Part shown: positions 26,101 to 38,911 of the stretch, one piece after another
How positions within the stretch are numbered: the stretch's first letter is position 1
Layout: each line of letters opens with the position of its first letter
Source of the DNA: Neurospora tetrasperma FGSC 2508
Lineage: Eukaryota; Ascomycota; Sordariomycetes; Sordariales; Sordariaceae
Direction of reading: 5' to 3'
Length of the DNA stretch: 64,000 nucleotides
NCBI RefSeq assembly: GCF_000213175.1
Contig: NW_009799102.1
Span: 3,145,050 to 3,209,049, forward strand
Translations under genes and position numbers: made by a program
The notes under the pieces: generated by a model
Told to the model about the DNA's origin: nothing
The model's database searches: none
Seen by the model: only the letters and a program-made list of their open reading frames with translations

Positions 26101-29100
26101 CCGAAGATAAAGCCGAGATAGAAGAACCTAAAGATGAAACCGAAACCGAAGAGGAGGACCTCCCTAATTAAATAATAAATATTATAAACGCCCCTAGAGG
26201 AAGCTAAGCTATAATAATAGAATACCCGTCCCTACTAATTTATACGGGCAAATTCGAAGAATTATTTAATTTAGAATGGAAGCCTTTATTAGAAAAGCTT
26301 AAAGTACAAGTACGAATTATCGGCGGGAAAAGAATCTAAATAATACTATAACTAAAAAGAGTTAAGCGAATTATATTCTAACCCTTTAAACCTATAATTA
26401 CTATAGTAATACTAAACCTAGCAGATTTCAAAATTATTAATATAAGGACCTTTATATTTAATATTAGATTAAGGGGGGTCCAAGTAAACTCTACTATATA
26501 GGTAGAATTCGAAGAAGTATAAAAAGAAAAAAAAGAGACCGTTTTAATACCAACCTTATTAAAAAACGCTTAGAAGGACATTATACAAAGTAGAGGAGAA
26601 TTTTATAAATATTATTTTAAGAATATTAAAATTTATAAATTTATCGATCTATATAAGAGAAAAGCCGCAAGTAAGAATATCGGCGAATAATCCCTCCAAC
26701 CTAGAGAGGTAGCCTATAACTTTATTGATTGTATTTGTAAATTGGAATTAGAAAATAAAGATAGAATAGACCCTATAGTATTAATAGAAATTAATAAGAT
26801 TTATAATATTATAGAAGACGATATATAGAAGTTTATAGAGAAGTTTATAAAGCCGAAGTATATTCTAGAGCAAATAAAAGCCCGGTTTCCAAATAAGTAT
26901 AAAGACCTATTATATATTATAAGCCCTATAGACGTAGAAATAATCCCTAAATATTATTTATATAAATACAAAATTGAATTAAAATTGGGAATAGAATCGT
27001 TACCCTACTCTAGGGCAAGACTAATATTACTTTAGGAATTAAAGGTTATTAAATAATAGTTAAATAATAATTGAGTAAAGGAATTTATCCGACTATTAAC
27101 TTCGGATATTGCCTTCCTAATCTTATTAGTAAGGAAATTAAGCGGCGGTATAAGAATTTATATTAACTATAAGGGTATTAACGAAATCTCTTTAAAAAAC
27201 TGGTACCCGTTACTATTAATTAAAGAAATGCTAAACGCTATTTGTAGGGTTAAATAATTTACTAAAGTCAACATAACCGTAGTATTTAATAGATTATAAA
27301 TAATTAAAGGTTACAAATAGCTAATAATATTCATTATACGATTTGGGCTATACGAATCCCTAATCTATCTATCTAGACTCTTGAGAGTACTAACCTCTTT
27401 TTAGAATTTTATTAACAATATACTATATAATATTTTTGATATTTATATAATTACCTACCTTAATAATATCTTAATCTTCTTAGAAACTTATAAAGATTAT
27501 GTTAAATACGTCCGGGAAGTTCTCTAACGGCTAATTAATACGGGCCTCCAAATTAATATTAATAAATACGAATTTTATATGTAAAGAATTAAATATTTAG
27601 GGCTCATTGTTACCCTAGGTAATATCGAAATAAATCCCGAAAAAGTAGTAGCAATTACTAAATAGGAGGTATTAATAAACAAACGCTAGTTAGAATAATT
27701 CTTAGGATTTACGAACTTCTATAGAAGATTTATTACTAGCTTTTCCTATATAGGTAAACTATTATATAAATTAATAAAAAGGATAATTAAATAGAGGTAG
27801 GACAAAGAATATAATAAAGCTTTTAAATCCTTAAAAACGGCGTTTATATTAGTACTAGTATTAAAGATTTATAATTAGGAGAAACCTATAGTCGTTAAAA
27901 TTAATACTTTAAATTGGTTATTAGGAGGCACCCTCTCTTAAATATATAATAAAGAGCTCTACTTAGTAGCCTATTTCTCAATAAAATATTAGGCGGCCGA
28001 ATATAACTATAATATATATAATAAGGAGTTATTAGTGGTTATTAAAGCGTTAGAAGAGTAGAGGCCGGAGTTAAAGGGAGTTACCCAACCTTTTAAAATT
28101 ATTACGGATTATAAAAATTAAAAAACGTTTAGTACTACGAAGAGATTTACCCTCTAATATATATAATTATCTAAATTCCTATCCAAATTTAACTTTATAA
28201 TTAAGTACCGACCGGGGTTAATGAACGTTAAACCTAACGCCCTAAGCCGAAAGCTAGAACACATTCCTAAAAACGAAATAGACGATAGATTAAAAGTTAG
28301 GAAGAAGTTATTTATTAACCTAGACCGTTTTAACTAATTATTTAATAATAGGCAACTTTTGGATATTGAGGGCGAGGGATTTACAATAAATATTATATTT
28401 AAAGACGGGGCTCCCCTCATTATATATATTCTAGAAGATAGCCTTAAGGAGGAAGATTAGGAAGGGCCGGGCATTTATACGGATAATCTAATAAACTGTA
28501 CTTATACTAACTCTCCTATAATAATTAATATTCGAAAAGCGATCCGAGCTAGAAACCGCTAGCCGAAGTACTTAAGGAAGAAGTTAAAAATCCCCTTCGT
28601 TAAGTATTATATAATTAATAATAGGGTAATATTTTAAAATAGGTTAGTAATCCCCCCGGACGACGAGAAAGTCCAACTAGAATTGATCCACCGTACCTAC
28701 TTATTAATATAAGGAGGTTACCCGGGTAAAAATAAAATAGTAGTATTAATATATCGGTATTTCTAACCAAGAATAATCGTTGCAGTAAATATTTATTATA
28801 TAGTATATATTCCTTATAGCAAGACTAAAGCTACTAGAATATTGCTAATAGGGTTTTTAAAACTACTATTAATCCTATATACCCTTTAGAGGAATATCTC
28901 TATCGACTATGTAACCCCATTCTCTAAATTAAAAAGAGTAGGTAGGGGCGTTAAGTACAAATATATATTAATTATAGTAAATATGCTTATAAAAATACAA
29001 TATTTCATTCCGGTAGAAGGGTTATTAATAGGAGAGTTAGTAGAGAAGTTTATCGACCGTATTTATACACTCTATAGCCTCCTAAATACTATTATATTTA

Positions 29101-30490
29101 ATAGAAGTATTTAATTTATATCCGTTTTTTAAAAGCAACTATCGCAAAAACTAAGTATTAAACTAAAGCTCTCCACCCCTTACTATAAGGAAATAAATAG
29201 TTAGACTAAAAGAATTAATGCTGAAATAGAATAATATTTATAGATATTTATTAATTAGGTATAGAATAATTAAGTAGATTAACTACTTCTAACTGAATTT
29301 TAAAGGAATAATCTCAAATCCGTATTAATAGGAATTACCCTATTCTTTACCAATTATAGGTTCTACCCTAGAATAGGTATAGAGCCGACCGCGCTGTTAC
29401 CCCTAAACGTTATAGATATATAACGGAAGTAAATTTTTAATACTAACCAATTAGTAATACACTTTAAAGAAATCTAGATTTTTATTAAAATATTCTCTTT
29501 ATAAATATAAGAACGTTATAAGGCGGTAGTAAATAAATAATATATAGATACCCCTAAATATAAAGTCGGTAATAAAATAATATTTAATATAAATAACTAC
29601 GCTATTGGACGTCCGTATGATAAATTAGTACCCTAGTTTAAAGGGCCGTTCTATATTATAAAGGCTAGTTCGTATACAATAGAATTAGCGAAAAGGATAG
29701 AAAATATAATACAAGATTAAAACAACCCTAGAAGACAAAACCCAATACGCAATCCTAACTATAGCGGCACCTATAATAAACAACCGGCAAATAAGAAGAA
29801 GCGCGAGATTAAATAATAAATAATAAAAGTAAAAAGAAAGGAGTTTAGCTCAATTTATTCCGCACACACTAATCGAATACCTCTTAGTATACCCTTTTTT
29901 AAAGCGATTATTAACGGTACTGAAAGATAGTACGTCTTATAGCGGTCTTACTCTTCTATTCCCCCGGAAGGCCCACTCCCACTATAAATAAAAATTAAAT
30001 AAATTAGAATTAATAGAAATAATAATTAGGGGAATTAAAGGGGGTAAAGTTAATGAAAATAGTAATTACTAGCGAAATTCGAATTAAAGGTCTCTATACT
30101 ATTTATACTAATAGTAGCTACAGGCGTCCTACGTAAACCGCTATACTACGGGCATCCCTATAGTACTCTTAGAGGGGCTAATAATAATAAGAGTCGTTAA
30201 GGTTCTCTATATATATTAATTAGATTAATTTACAGTATATAAATAGATTATTAAGGGTAATAATAATTCTTACGGTAGAACGGTTAAATTTAATGATATT
30301 TTAGCTAATATTCCGCCCCTAAATAGGAATTAAAATACTAACGGACATTAAGTAGTTTTCCGCCTTAGTAAAATTTTTACCGGCTCCTATTTAGGCGTAG
30401 CCACGGGAAGACCGGGCGGCCCCCACTTTATTAATAATAAATATAATAACGGATTTTTCGAACGGGAATATTATTTTGAGAGGGGAGTAG

Positions 30491-30730
30491 TATTAAAGGT
30501 ATTACTGCTATATTCCTATATATAGATAGAGGGTACTATACTATATTAGTACAATTAATTATATAGTTGCCTAAGTATAGTATAGTAGTTACGTGTATAC
30601 GTGCTGTGGTCCGTGTGTACCCGGATCCACAGCGTGCTCTACATAGGTCTCGTGCGCGCACAAGATTCTCTTCCTATTCCTCACACAACAATTAAAGTCT
30701 TACCTTAGTGCTTGCTCGCGCCCCGTGACA
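30491..30730 (+). repeat. right LTR of the Ty3/Gypsy-type element
   Basis: 240 bp, ending CGCCCCGTGACA and directly followed by the GATAC target duplication. The second half looks close to the unmutated state; the first half is RIPed. Together with the left LTR it defines the element's ends. Confidence 0.9.
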
Positions 30731-33700
30731 GATACTAGTAAGGCTATCTTTCTATTGGACTTTATCTACTTCTATTATTATAAAGAGACTGGTAATTATA
30801 TTTGCTGCTTATTAGACGATTACTCTAATTATTATATTTATATCGGCCGTATAAAGGCTGTGGGTAAAAATTATGTTACCGAGGTTGAGTAGTATATTAG
30901 TGAAATTACTTTGATTATTAACGAATATCTGGATATTAATTAGGTAGAATAAGAGTTTCCGGGACTTGGTACCTATTATTAGATTGGTTATAATATAACA
31001 TTCGAATAGTACGAATTAGTTATACGTTTCGATTAGGAGTACTAAATTCTTTAAGAATGGGTTGACTAGTTTATACCTGTTATTGTTAATTATTTTGATA
31101 GTAATAATCTGGATGACCCTAGTCTACTAGTTTAGATTAGGAAGAAGGAAAAAAGACGGTTCACAAAGTATATAATAGAACCAAATATCGAATAGGAGGA
31201 TGGGTATTACTTTATACGCTATATCCTAAATACAGCTGGAAATGATAGAGTAAATATATATTAAATTAATATTAATTTATAAAATCCACTGTACGAAAAC
31301 TCCAGGGTTATATCTACTATTAAGTTTAAGATTTTACCGCTTGTATTTATACAACCCCTTTAAATACAATTGGAATTTAAAGAATTTGGCTGTATATCCT
31401 TTGAAGAATATTAGGATAAAATTAATAACCCCGGTCTTAAAGTAATTAATTGCTTAATTCTAATTTTTTTTAATAAATTTAGTATATATTGTAATATATA
31501 TAGATCTATTATAGGGGTTTACCAGTTACCGGCTGGCTTGCTCTATAATATTTGAGTTCGTAGTACTAATATTTTCCCTATTGTATTGGGACCCTATGTA
31601 TTAAACTTTAATAATGTTATTAAAGCTCTAGGATGTTTAATACCTTTGGATTGAGGTATAGTAATAATATAAATTGAAGGTCGGCTAATTTTAGTATTAG
31701 TATTTACCCTGTATTATATTGGCAATATGCTATAGTAAAATTAAAATATTAGTATAATTGGTATAGCTGCCTATAAATTCCATTAATTCTACTATATCGG
31801 CCTAGATTATATTATTAATCAATAAAATGTTTTAGAAGGGTTCTAGCTAGATATTAATTGGTATCATTACTAGTATATAGAGATAAGATAGGAGGTCGAT
31901 ATTAATATTATTACTAAAGGCTACTAAGTAATGTATAGAATTCAATAGGGGATTAGTCTAAGTCGCTTAGTACTTTTCAATTTAATACTAGCCCTCGATA
32001 TAATCTTAATACAGCCTTCTAACTTAGTACATTCTGAATATAAGGGTATTATAGTTGAAACCTACGAAATACTTTTGGATATCTTCCTAATACTAAAAGT
32101 ACAAACTGAGTATAGTTATATTATACGGTATTGGCTATTTCCTTCCGGTTAGACTTCGTTGCCTTCGCTTATTTCTTACCGTCTAAAGTATACTTTAACT
32201 ATACTAAATAGTCTATTATTACGCCTCTACTATTTGCAATATGGTTTTATAAAGACTATATTGAGTATTATATATAGGAAGTATAGAAGTCTATTATTCA
32301 ATTAGATTATAGAAATGATAATAATAATAAAGAGGTAGATATTCGGCTACTCTTTCGTTTTATTAGAGTATTGGCTACTATAGCTTAAAGTAATTGTATA
32401 TTAATAAATAATAAAAATACGAAATCCGAGTATAGTAATATAGAATATTATATTTTGATTGCTAGATATTAGTATATTAAACTATATAATGTAGTAGTAC
32501 AAGCTACTACTAATAATCCAAGAGCGGGTTTATTCCAGATTCGAGCTCGGCTAATATAATTACTATTATAGGTATCGTTTGAACGATTATTAATATTTGA
32601 GGCTATAAGTATAGTAGTAGGCCCTAATAAAGAAAATATAAATAATATTATAGCAGAAGACAAAGAAGGCGGTGTAGTTACTACGGCCGTTGTAGAAGTA
32701 ATTACCCTCCCTAAGTAGGTTAGGAAGTATATTAAAGAAATACTATAGTTAAACGTTTATTTGGGTATATATTACAGCAAGCTTTACGAATATTACAGTC
32801 CGCTTAGTTTATTAAATATATTAGCGGAAGAAAAGTATTATAAGTAAATTAAATCCTCGAAGTAGTTACCCCTAAATTGAAATTTTAGTGCCCGCCCGCC
32901 CGCTAAGTATAGGCATAGGCATAGGTATAAGTATAGGTATAGGTATAGGTATAGGCGGCTAGCTGATATTCTAGGGTAGATTGAACTATGTGATTTAGAC
33001 TATAAATTTGATATATAAAACCGGTGCTAGGATAATAGCCGTTGTTAATTAAATAGATATTGATAATAATACGGATAGGCGCTTCAAAAAGATAGTAGAA
33101 ACGATTGATTGTAGAGATGTTGAAAGGTGGATCCTAAAATAGGAGTATATTATTTATACTATTCGATTTGCGCTATTTAATTCGTTCGCTGACGATATTG
33201 AATTGACTGATTAGATTAACTATATTATTAGGGAAGTCCCTAGTCTATTTAAGAGTTTAATTTACTAAGACGAAAATTAATAGCCTAGTGTACGAAAAAT
33301 TAAAATAATTAAAGAATTAGAATTCAATATCCTAAATTCCGCTAATAATATATATATTCGGCTGAATCTTATTAGCAAGTTTATAAAAACGACTATACAG
33401 CGAATTTACTACCCCATTACTAAATTTTATTTACTATTATTCGTTGCCTTAATATCTAATCTATTTCGCTGTACTTTGTTTAGAGTATATAATTTAGACT
33501 ACAGTATCCCTAATATATTGAGGTTTATTGCTAGTAATATATAGTATAGTAAGTGTATATTATTTATAAATAGGTACGTATATATCCTATATGCCTAGAG
33601 TTCCCCAATCCCTAGGCCTATACCTATACTATGCCTATAGTACCTATTATTCCCCTACCTATACTTCTATACCGAGATACTAAACTCCCTAAGCGCTAAT

Positions 33701-34260
33701 TACCAAATTTTAGGATTAAGTATTAGCGGTATTTACATTAAGATATTATTATATGAATTTCGCTACTGTACTTAATGTAATATATATATACGACTAGCAT
33801 AAAGTCGGTATAAAGTTGTATATATTAGTATTATTATATTATATATATATATAAAGATACTACTTACGAATATGCCCGAGTACTCTAGTCTATTGAAATT
33901 AGAAGAATTGTTAGTATAGATCAATATTCAATTTATATTTAATATACTCCGATATTATACCTTCGGTATCGGTAATTATATTAGGTATTACCGGCCCGGC
34001 GCCGGGGCTTGGGCTAACGACGATAGTATTGGCTATATTAATTATATTTTCGCCTACGAGTAAAAGTAGTACAATAAACGCTATATCTTCCTTATACTAA
34101 TTAGAGTTAGGCCTATTAATAATAGAGATTTAGCGCTTGAATTACCGCTTATCAAAGAAGGTAAGCCCCTTATTATTAGTCTACTACCTTTATTTATAGA
34201 TAGGGTGTACATTATGGATATTTTAAGAGTTTATAAACGTAGTTAGAATAGTAATTATTA
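30731..34260 (+). pseudogene. Plavaka-type transposase, central and C-terminal part, RIPed
   Basis: Continues the trace cut by the LTR element. Readable blocks on the plus strand: AIFLLDFIYF directly after the duplication (the family's ILPSDFIxY block), GYNITFEQYE-like near 30,990, FPIVLGPYVLNFNNVIKAL near 31,570-31,630, LALDIILIQPSNLVHSEYKG near 31,990-32,045 (the LSPALDI...PxDPAHSEY block), and RDLALELPLI near 34,125 (the RDPVLELPLI block of the C-terminus). These blocks and their order match fungal Plavaka transposases (CACTA-like DNA transposons). Trp and Gln positions are often TAA/TAG, as RIP produces. Terminal inverted repeats were not located, so the element's outer limits are unknown. 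Confidence 0.7.
32908..32955. repeat. hexanucleotide repeat (ATAGGY)n
   Basis: Seven to eight tandem copies of ATAGGC/ATAGGT inside the transposase trace. A CCTATACC-type counterpart in reverse orientation occurs at about 33,617-33,665. Confidence 0.8.
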
Positions 34261-35112
34261 ACGTTAGTTGGTCTAAGTAAATCGGGATATTATATAAATA
34301 TAGTTATAGTATACTATTATCTTCGTCTTCTCGTCTTTAGTATACTAGTTAATTGAAACGAAGCCTTTATAGTAAATTTATTATAGTATATTGCTTTACA
34401 ATTGAAATTTTGAATAGTGGATACTAATTAGTATTAACAATTCATAATATCTAATAATAGAACCGAATAATATATATTATTTATTTAATATATAGTACCC
34501 TTTTTACTAATAATTCGTATTATTAAACCGTAATATATATAAATAATATATAAAGGCTAATAGTAATTTGTATATTAAAAATCCCCCTATAAATTCCCGG
34601 TTAGATTAGTATTCGTTATATAATTAAAGTTTAAGGCTATTATCCTAATAATTAATATAATTATAATTCTAAACTAGGGGATTATTATATACATTGTATA
34701 GTATTGCAATTCGTAGTATAGCTATTAGTATACTAATACCTAAATAATCAATTTAATATAGTTTTAATTTATTATATTATATTCGTATATTTAGTTGTAT
34801 AAATTAAATTAATATATTAAGGTTACCCTAAATAATTAATTCGGAGTTAACTATTATATAGTTCCAAATTAAATCTTATATTTAGGGCATTATATTTATT
34901 GTATAGTATTATTGTATTGGCTCAAGTTAATATACTAATATTATTATCCTGAACGATTAATATAATTATAATTCCAGATATGTATAAAAATTCAAGTATA
35001 TTAGTGGTACTATAGTTGCCTAATATAAGTTCAATCTATTATATTGTATTGCATCCTTAGCCGGCGCGTAGTAGTGGCCGCCAAGTTGGGTATAGGTACT
35101 AAGTGCAGTATA
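34261..35112. repeat. AT-rich subterminal-like repeats downstream of the Plavaka-type gene
   Basis: No coding trace was seen. A block of about 75 bp beginning ATTGTATAGTATT and containing TATACTAAT recurs imperfectly near 34,694 and 34,898. TTAATATAATTATAATTC also recurs near 34,650 and 34,955. Repeated motifs here fit subterminal sequence of the transposon, but no matching inverted end was found on the left. Confidence 0.35.
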
Positions 35113-35260
35113 GTGCCGGGAATATTGGGCTGGAGCCGGGTACTGGGTGCTGGGTATTGGGTGCAAGTGCTGGGTGTAGGTGCTGGGTGCCGGGAATGTT
35201 GGGCTGGAGCCGGGTACTGAGTATAGGTGCCGGGCGCGGGTAGTGTAGTAGACTGTGCGC
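35113..35260. repeat. GC-rich minisatellite, about 74-bp unit
   Basis: GTGCCGGGAATATTGGGC starts at 35,113 and recurs 74 bp later at 35,187 with one difference; the second copy is partial. Within the unit, shorter GTGCTGGGTA-like words repeat. The tract is unlike the AT-rich DNA on both sides. Overlapping minus-strand frames here (Thr/Pro/Tyr-rich) are products of the repeat, not genes. Confidence 0.8.
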
Positions 35261-35515
35261 GGGTGGGCGGCAGGCAATAAGCATATACGTAATAGATAAA
35301 TATACGCTTATACACACTCGTTCGTAACTTCCTATTATAATTTTTCCATTATATATACCATTTGGGACCGAGCGAATCTCTACACCCCCATTTAGTATCT
35401 AGGAAAGTACAATATCAATTTATCGTAGGAGATCAACTTACCGTAAGAGGTCAATTTACTATACAGATCTACAGACGGTTCATATACGGTAAGCTAGATT
35501 GTATAGTAATAGGTG

Positions 35516-35543
35516 CAGCTTACTGTCTGCAGACGGTAAGCTG
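35516..35543. repeat. 28-bp near-perfect palindrome
   Basis: CAGCTTACTGTCTGCAGACG continues as GTAAGCTG, self-complementary except for one base pair and centred on CTGCAG. ACGGTAAGCT also occurs nearby at about 35,486, and CTTACCGTAAG near 35,438. It sits 12 bp upstream of the short LTR element. Confidence 0.7.
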
Positions 35544-35554
35544 ATGGTATCCGG

Positions 35555-35819
35555 TGTAACGGGTCTGCTAGAGTATTGTACAGCGAGCAGTCGTGTATGG
35601 TTAAAATGCTATATTTAACGAAGGAAGTAAGAGAGGGAAGACTATATTAGAAGGGTGCAATCTAGAGAAGGTTTTATATAGGGCGCTAAGACCGCACGGG
35701 CTAGGCAAACATGTGGATCCGACTAACCAAAAGGCTCGCATCCTTATTAATACAACTAGTCCCGGCTTAATAGACTTAGTAAAGCCGAATCTTTAATTCT
35801 AAGCGCTAACCCTATAACA
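35555..35819. repeat. left LTR of the short LTR element
   Basis: 265 bp, TGTAACGGG...CCTATAACA, aligned without length change to 37,908-38,172. Confidence 0.85.
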
Positions 35820-36101
35820 TCACCCCCCTACTCCCCCTTAGGGAGCCCGGTCCGCCGCACCAGAATCGTCTACACCGCTAAATACACAAAAAATGACCAA
35901 AATCCCCCACAACCGCTCCCAGCCAAATGCCCAACTAAATAGGCACAAAATATCAACAACACCAGAAAAGAAAGATCCCCCATCTAAGCCCCCAAACAAA
36001 CGCTGTACGACTCCCTATTCTCTACCCGAATTGGTATTACTACCCACACAGAGCTTCGCCCCGGCCAAAGCACCAATACTAAATTAGGGGATATTTCTAA
36101 A

Positions 36102-36520
36102 GAGTTAACCTCCCCGCACGCACCAAAAACCTTAAGGTACGCACCTCCACCAAAAAACTGGGGCGGTTCAGCTGATGACACCTGACATTGAAATTTCCGT
36201 TCTTACCCGCTAAATTTCGTATTTCCAATGCGCGTCAACATTCCCCCAAGTTGGTCGTTTCTTTTACGCTCTTTCAATACGGCGGCCAATTGCACCACCC
36301 AATTGCACCACCCAATTGCACTTAGCGCTATTAGATTAGTACTATTAGATTTGCTTGCTTGTTGAAGACCAAAATGTTCAGTGTATAACCTGGGTTGACC
36401 TACCTCGAGACATTACAAATCGCGAATATTACGGCCAAAATAACACATTTTTTATGTTAGTTGCCAGATCCTAAAAAGTGCGTACCTCGAGGTTTTTGGT
36501 GCGTGCGGGGAGGTTAACTC
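36102..36520. mobile_element. hAT-type MITE (419 bp), not RIPed
   Basis: Terminal inverted repeats of about 42 bp, starting GAGTTAACCTCCCCGCACGC at both ends with few differences, are flanked by a perfect 8-bp duplication TTTCTAAA (36,094-36,101 and 36,521-36,528). Length, long terminal repeats, 8-bp duplication and lack of coding capacity make it a hAT-type miniature element. It keeps many CA/TG dinucleotides, for example in a 13-bp tandem repeat AATTGCACCACCC at 36,288-36,321, although its host LTR element is RIP-altered. It inserted after RIP or escaped by being short. Confidence 0.85.
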
Positions 36521-37907
36521 TTTCTAAACTACACCCATCCGGGAATCCTCTTCTATAGAACTATAAATTTATATACGCCGGCAAATAGTCAGAATAGCAA
36601 TTATTACCCAATACTTTATATCGCTCTACTTCCCTTACTAATAGGAACTACCACTTTATTATAACTCTTATAATCCCCTCGCTAAGGGGTAACCTTAATA
36701 AGTCTTTTATACCTACGAAATATAACGTCTACTACCCTCCAACGGTCACATTTTACAATAGATACCGCCCGCGCGGCTAAATAATAAAAGGTATTATATA
36801 ATAGTCTTACTACTAATCTAGCCAATAGACAATATACCTAGCAAACTTCTAAAGGTTCCGCCTTTTAAATATAGTAGCGCTCCTCCACCCCTAATATTAT
36901 TAGGGTCGACTCTTAGTCTTTACTTAGTCCAAATCTTCCTCCCCTCCTGAATCATCGCTATCGTAGCCGTTTAAGCCCCTACCGAATTATAGCCGGACTC
37001 TATTCAACTTCATAAATAACTGTAGGCACTTCTTAAACTAATAAAAGCCGCTCCTACAATTCGTATACTTACCCTCCTTCTTCCACTTATTCTTTTACTT
37101 TTAAAATAGCAACGTCTCAAATATTATTACCAAAGTATTAATAGAAGTATCTATTGGATTACCGTTATCTTTAACCGGGTGCCTCGAAGAGGCGAGAACA
37201 GTATTACTATTAAGGCGGCGAAGGTATTCAAATAATAATATATACTATTTAGGTACGTCGATTCTTTCTAAGAATCGTTATTTCTAATTATTACTTAGGA
37301 AGGCCGTTAATTAATTAATTTTAACTATTTTTAACTAAAAATTAACGCGAATATAGTAAAAGACTTCTTTAAAGTAACTAAGGAAAACTATTATTAATTT
37401 GCCTAATTTCTAACGAAATCGGTAAAGTTTTTAATTAGCGCGCTTCGTAGCGTTAGGATCGCTATAAGTAAACCGGAGCTTATCGAAAAGGGTAGTAAGC
37501 AATTTTAATGATAAGGAATTAAAAAAAACAATGAGAGGCTTCTTAATAGCAGGCGATAGGTAGGCGAGCAGATAATAGAATTGCACTTCTAAATCGCTAA
37601 TAGCGGGGTTATCTATATAGAGTTTCGCTTGCGCGCTTAAAATCTAAGTTTTAAAATCTTCCTTACTACCAGCGAACTTTTCGAACTAGAAAAGCACCTA
37701 CTTTTAAAAGACGGCGGGCCTCGAAATAACTTTAGTCAACAACATTTAAAAGGCGGCCGTAAATTACTACAAACGTTCTTAGGGATCTTAAAACTAAAGG
37801 ATCGTAGGGAAGGCGGTCGGCGTTATTATCGTAAATAGAGAGACTCTTCGGGCGTACCTACGAAAGGTCGGCAATAGTATTAGCTTAAAAAAGAGGATTA
37901 AATATAA

Positions 37908-38172
37908 TAGAACGGGTCTACTAGGGTATTATACAGCGAGCAGTCGTATGTAGTTGAAATATTATATTTAACGAAGGAAGCAAGAGAGGGAAGACTGCAC
38001 CAGAAGGGTACAATCTAGAGAAGGTTTTGTATAGGGCGCTAAGACCGCACGAGCCGGGCAAATATATAGATTCGACTAACCAGAAGGCTCGCATTCTTAT
38101 TAATACGGCTAATCCCGGCTTAACAGACTTAGCAAAACCGAGTCTTTAATCCTAGGCGCTAGCCCTATAACA
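37908..38172. repeat. right LTR of the short LTR element
   Basis: 265 bp, direct repeat of 35,555-35,819. It contains the same CTAAGACCGCACG and CCCGGCTTAA words. Confidence 0.85.
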
Positions 38173-38177
38173 TTCGG

Positions 38178-38744
38178 CTCTAGGGGTCCCGTAAATAAGT
38201 TACTTAAAATCTTCTATGATAAATAGAATCTTAGCTTTACCTTCGACTTACCCTATACTGTGCCCTTACATTAAACTAATTATAACGAGAAGTATTAGCC
38301 TAAGAATTTTTCTATTCTTAAAACGCCTATAACTTCAGAGAGCGATATTCAGGGCCCAAAAGTGTTATAGATTATCCACACTAGAGGTCGTAGTACCATG
38401 GGCCCCACATCGTCGCGAGGAAGGCGCGGCGGTTCTGTTTATAGTGGTCCAAATACTATTAATTGCGGAGCTCCAAATCCGAAAGAGGAAATTCAAAACA
38501 TTTGCCAAACTCGAGGCCCGTGCTTTCAGTTACAAAAAGCCACTTTTTCCTTTGCAATTAATATTACTCCTCAACCGTCGCGTGCATGAAAGTACACAGG
38601 GTATCAAAATAACGAGAAAAATAAGGCGGTCATTTTGGTACTAGTCGCATTGTAGTGCACGCTCTGGTTGTCGAAAAAAAGACAAAAGAAGATAAAAAGA
38701 AGGATTTTAGTTATAATAGCGCCTTTAACCCTGATTTCTTGAGA
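38178..38744. other. mosaic intergenic sequence, partly un-RIPed
   Basis: The first part is AT-rich. From about 38,340 to 38,660 the composition is near normal, with CA/TG retained. Two short overlapping plus-strand frames (38,398-38,589 and 38,444-38,644) have no recognisable content. Nothing else was identified. Confidence 0.4.
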
Positions 38745-38764
38745 GGGGGTTAGGGTTAGGGTTA
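38745..38764 (+). repeat. telomere-like (TTAGGG) short array
   Basis: GGGGGTTAGGGTTAGGGTTA, about three units of the fungal telomere repeat, is embedded in internal sequence. Confidence 0.75.
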
Positions 38765-38911
38765 AAAATCGAAAACTCTAGAAAAGAAAAGAAATGAAAA
38801 AAAAAATTCACAATTGTGCATTTGGGGTTTTTTTTTTTTTTTTTGTTAGGCCTTCTTCTTAATATAGAGAGAAGAAAAGGCGCTCCTTTCCAATAATCTG
38901 AGTTAGTTACT

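Larger units (their letters stand above)
22903..30730 (+). mobile_element. Ty3/Gypsy-type LTR retrotransposon, fossil
   Basis: Bounded by two 240-bp LTRs and a perfect 5-bp target duplication GATAC (22,898-22,902 and 30,731-30,735). Internal order on the plus strand: gag-like region about 23,500-25,550 with an Arg-Gly-Phe-rich stretch near 24,400; protease region around 26,200-26,500; reverse transcriptase/RNase H about 26,950-28,250; integrase about 28,550-29,550; then a 3' tail with a purine-rich tract just before the right LTR. The RT-before-integrase order is that of Ty3/Gypsy (Metaviridae). The element is structurally complete but broken in very many places by RIP. It inserted into the Plavaka-type transposase gene. 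It was probably young when RIPed, because the LTRs differ almost only by transitions. Confidence 0.85.
35555..38172. mobile_element. short LTR element (2.6 kb, no pol seen), fossil
   Basis: Two 265-bp LTRs (35,555-35,819 and 37,908-38,172) with TG...CA-type ends are flanked by a 5-bp target duplication (TCCGG at 35,550; TTCGG at 38,173; one difference). The interior, without the MITE it contains, is about 1.67 kb: too short for gag-pol, and no RT or integrase landmark was seen. Orientation is probably minus, judged from LTR ends and a weak coding trace. It could be a non-autonomous (TRIM/LARD-like) element or an internally deleted one. It is broken in many places, but less RIPed than the elements to its left. 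Confidence 0.75.

Noticed and set aside
32908-32955. CRISPR-like array from the short tandem repeat
   Set aside because: It is a simple hexanucleotide microsatellite without spacers, in a eukaryotic genome.
35020-35317. Overlapping minus-strand frames rich in Thr/Pro/Tyr
   Set aside because: Produced by the GC-rich minisatellite in several frames at once; not coding.
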